Source: Terebella lapidaria (lineage: Eukaryota; Annelida; Polychaeta; Terebellida; Terebellidae). Taken from it: 64,000 nucleotides of DNA. The stretch is from assembly GCA_949152475.1 (NCBI GenBank), contig OX424561.1, positions 43,862,802 to 43,926,801 of the forward strand. The letters run 5' to 3'. This document shows positions 62,669 through 64,000 of the stretch, in pieces. Within the stretch, counting starts at the first letter, position 1. Each line of letters opens with the position of its first letter. The notes under the pieces were generated by a model, which made no database searches, was not told the origin of the DNA, and saw nothing but the letters and a program-made list of their open reading frames with translations. The translations under genes were made by a program, and so were the position numbers.

Positions 62669-64000
62669 AAAAGGATGAAAATGAGAAAAACGGGAGGGAT
62701 AAGGGTGGTAATGTCGCGGACCACACCCGGTCGCGCGACAGCCGCCGTGAGACATCTTCGGGTGACTCTGGTGGTAAGAAGGTACGCGCAGAGACCCCCA
62801 TAGACAAGACCCAGTCCGCGGAGTCGACTCTGGCGTCCCTGACTCCGTCTCCGGACGTAGAGTCGAGCCCCGTGGGGCCGCAACATGTGTTGCAATCAGG
62901 GCCTGGCCTTGATTTGTTAGGCGCCGTGGGCGGAGCTGGCAACGGCTCTACGTTGTCCGGACGACCATTTCGTCAGCCGGTACTCTCCCAGGGGACGTCT
63001 CCGGATGTCCGGAATCGAGTGCCGGTGACCACGGTCTCCTCCGGGCAGACGGACCCGTTCTGGACACCAAATCCAGCAGGGTGGACTCCTTCGCGAGCCT
63101 CCCGCACGGATCCCGGACGGTCCGTACAGGGCGTAGTGGACCAGCTCACCCAGGCACTAGGTGCGCTGGCTCCGGAAGGGCGCTACGATCGCGCCCGGTC
63201 GCCCCATCAGGGACGACCCAATCGACGGGACCGCTCCCCTTCTCCGCGGTCAAAAGGTTCCTTGGGGCCTTTGTCGGAGAGGGAGAGGTGGCTGATTTCC
63301 GCAGCGCTTGAGCAGTTCAAGCAAAATCAGCCCGGGGATGGCTGGTTCTATAGCCCCTCCACAAGTCCTTCCGAGTCCACAGACGCCAGTGGTCCCTGCA
63401 ATCGGATCCGCGCCTGCTCCGCGGCTCGGAGGCACCACGTTGGTGACCGCGTCGACCGTCCCTACTTTTGGAGTGCAAGCCGCGTGGTCGACTTACCCTG
63501 GTGCGCAAAGTGTGTTGGGCGGACAGTGGCAACCGGTGGCTCCGGCCCCGAGCTATGCTAGCTTTGCCGCCCCATCTGGAGCCTACCCCGTAGGTTCGAT
63601 GGGAGCGCCGCCCGCACCTAGCCAGGGTGGGTTACTAGCGGGAAAGTACCCGGCGGCGAGCGTGAGCTTTCCTGCTCCTATGTCCACGGCGTCGATGTTT
63701 GCTCCGGCAGACTCCGCCGTAGGCGCGGGTAGCTCGCGGACCTTGCCGTCTTACACGGACGACCCCGGAGCCGGATCCGCACGTCGGGCGCGTAGTAAGC
63801 GCGATGACGGGCCCGACCACTCTTCGTGGCGGAAAAGGTTTAACGGGGATAACGCCGACTTGGAGGACTACCTACTCCAAGTGTGGCGGACCGCCGTGTA
63901 TGAAGGATGGACCCAACAGGAAGCTGGGCATGTCCTTATGGGGAGCTTGGAGGGAAAAGCTCTCCGTGTTATGCAGTGTTTGCCGGTGGGAACAGTAACC
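62653..64000 (+). pseudogene. gag of the second gypsy-like element (partial)
   Basis: Starts MSDKEKKDENEKNGRDKGGN, a highly charged N-terminus, followed by a Ser/Pro/Gly-rich stretch (RNRVPVTTVSSGQTDPF) and SLGPLSERERWLISAALEQF. Near the window end DLEDYLLQVWRTAVYEGW with LMGSLEGKALRVMQCLP fits the start of a Ty3/gypsy-type capsid (W, GW and L-x-G-x-A pattern). The region has one or two breaks and is cut off by the window. Confidence 0.65.

Larger units (their letters stand above)
61850..64000 (+). mobile_element. Second Ty3/gypsy-like LTR element, 5' part, runs off the window
   Basis: LTR-like DNA with a TATA box (TATATATA at 61953-61960), a tRNA-His primer-binding site at 62492-62509 and a gag frame from 62653. 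The left edge is approximate. It differs in LTR and gag sequence from the element at 1279-8455 but uses the same primer tRNA, so both probably belong to one lineage. The part seen has one or two breaks in gag. Pol lies beyond the window, so the family is inferred from Gag and primer site only, and its age cannot be judged. Confidence 0.7.

Overview
The window looks like repeat-rich nuclear DNA of an invertebrate animal. It has spliced exons with GT/AG borders, a LINE fragment, two Ty3/gypsy elements with a tRNA-His primer site, MITEs, a long GT microsatellite and about 270 copies of one satellite. A marine invertebrate such as a mollusc or lancelet is my inference; nothing here fixes the species.

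Layout. 1-1278: a palindromic minisatellite and the 3' end of a LINE on the minus strand. 1279-8455: a decayed Ty3/gypsy element (LTR, tRNA-His primer site, gag, protease, RT, RNase H, start of integrase), cut off inside integrase. 8455-54935: a 46-kb satellite complex. It holds two 157-bp satellite A arrays in opposite orientation, a minus-strand left arm (8818-21960) and a plus-strand right arm (26055-54935). Between them lie two 360-bp satellite B arrays, also in opposite orientation (21961-23808 plus, 25194-26054 minus). At the centre is 1.4 kb of single-copy DNA (23809-25193) with a possible promoter and first exon. The order is therefore A'-B-core-B'-A, a giant nested inverted repeat, with short hairpins exactly at both A/B borders. 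55217-59141: a multi-exon gene or pseudogene of a transposase-derived family with GDGR, TDRH and DVWH motifs. Its intron phases all agree, but it carries two frameshifts and two in-frame stops. 59142-61850: mostly unannotatable DNA with a GT microsatellite and two hairpin or MITE elements. About 61850-64000: the LTR, tRNA-His primer site and gag of a second, different Ty3/gypsy element, running off the window.

The most unusual object is the nested inverted satellite complex. Its orientation switches and many of its irregular junctions fall in one short near-palindromic part of the 157-bp unit (around ATGTTATAGCAT). This suggests hairpin-mediated rearrangement, or growth like that of foldback transposons, but mobility is not shown. 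The array holds recent internal duplications (a 4,227-bp unit present twice with very few differences), so it is still turning over. Its right edge lies about 15 bp from a possible splice acceptor of the downstream gene, so part of the complex may sit in an intron. No intact protein-coding gene is supported in this window.
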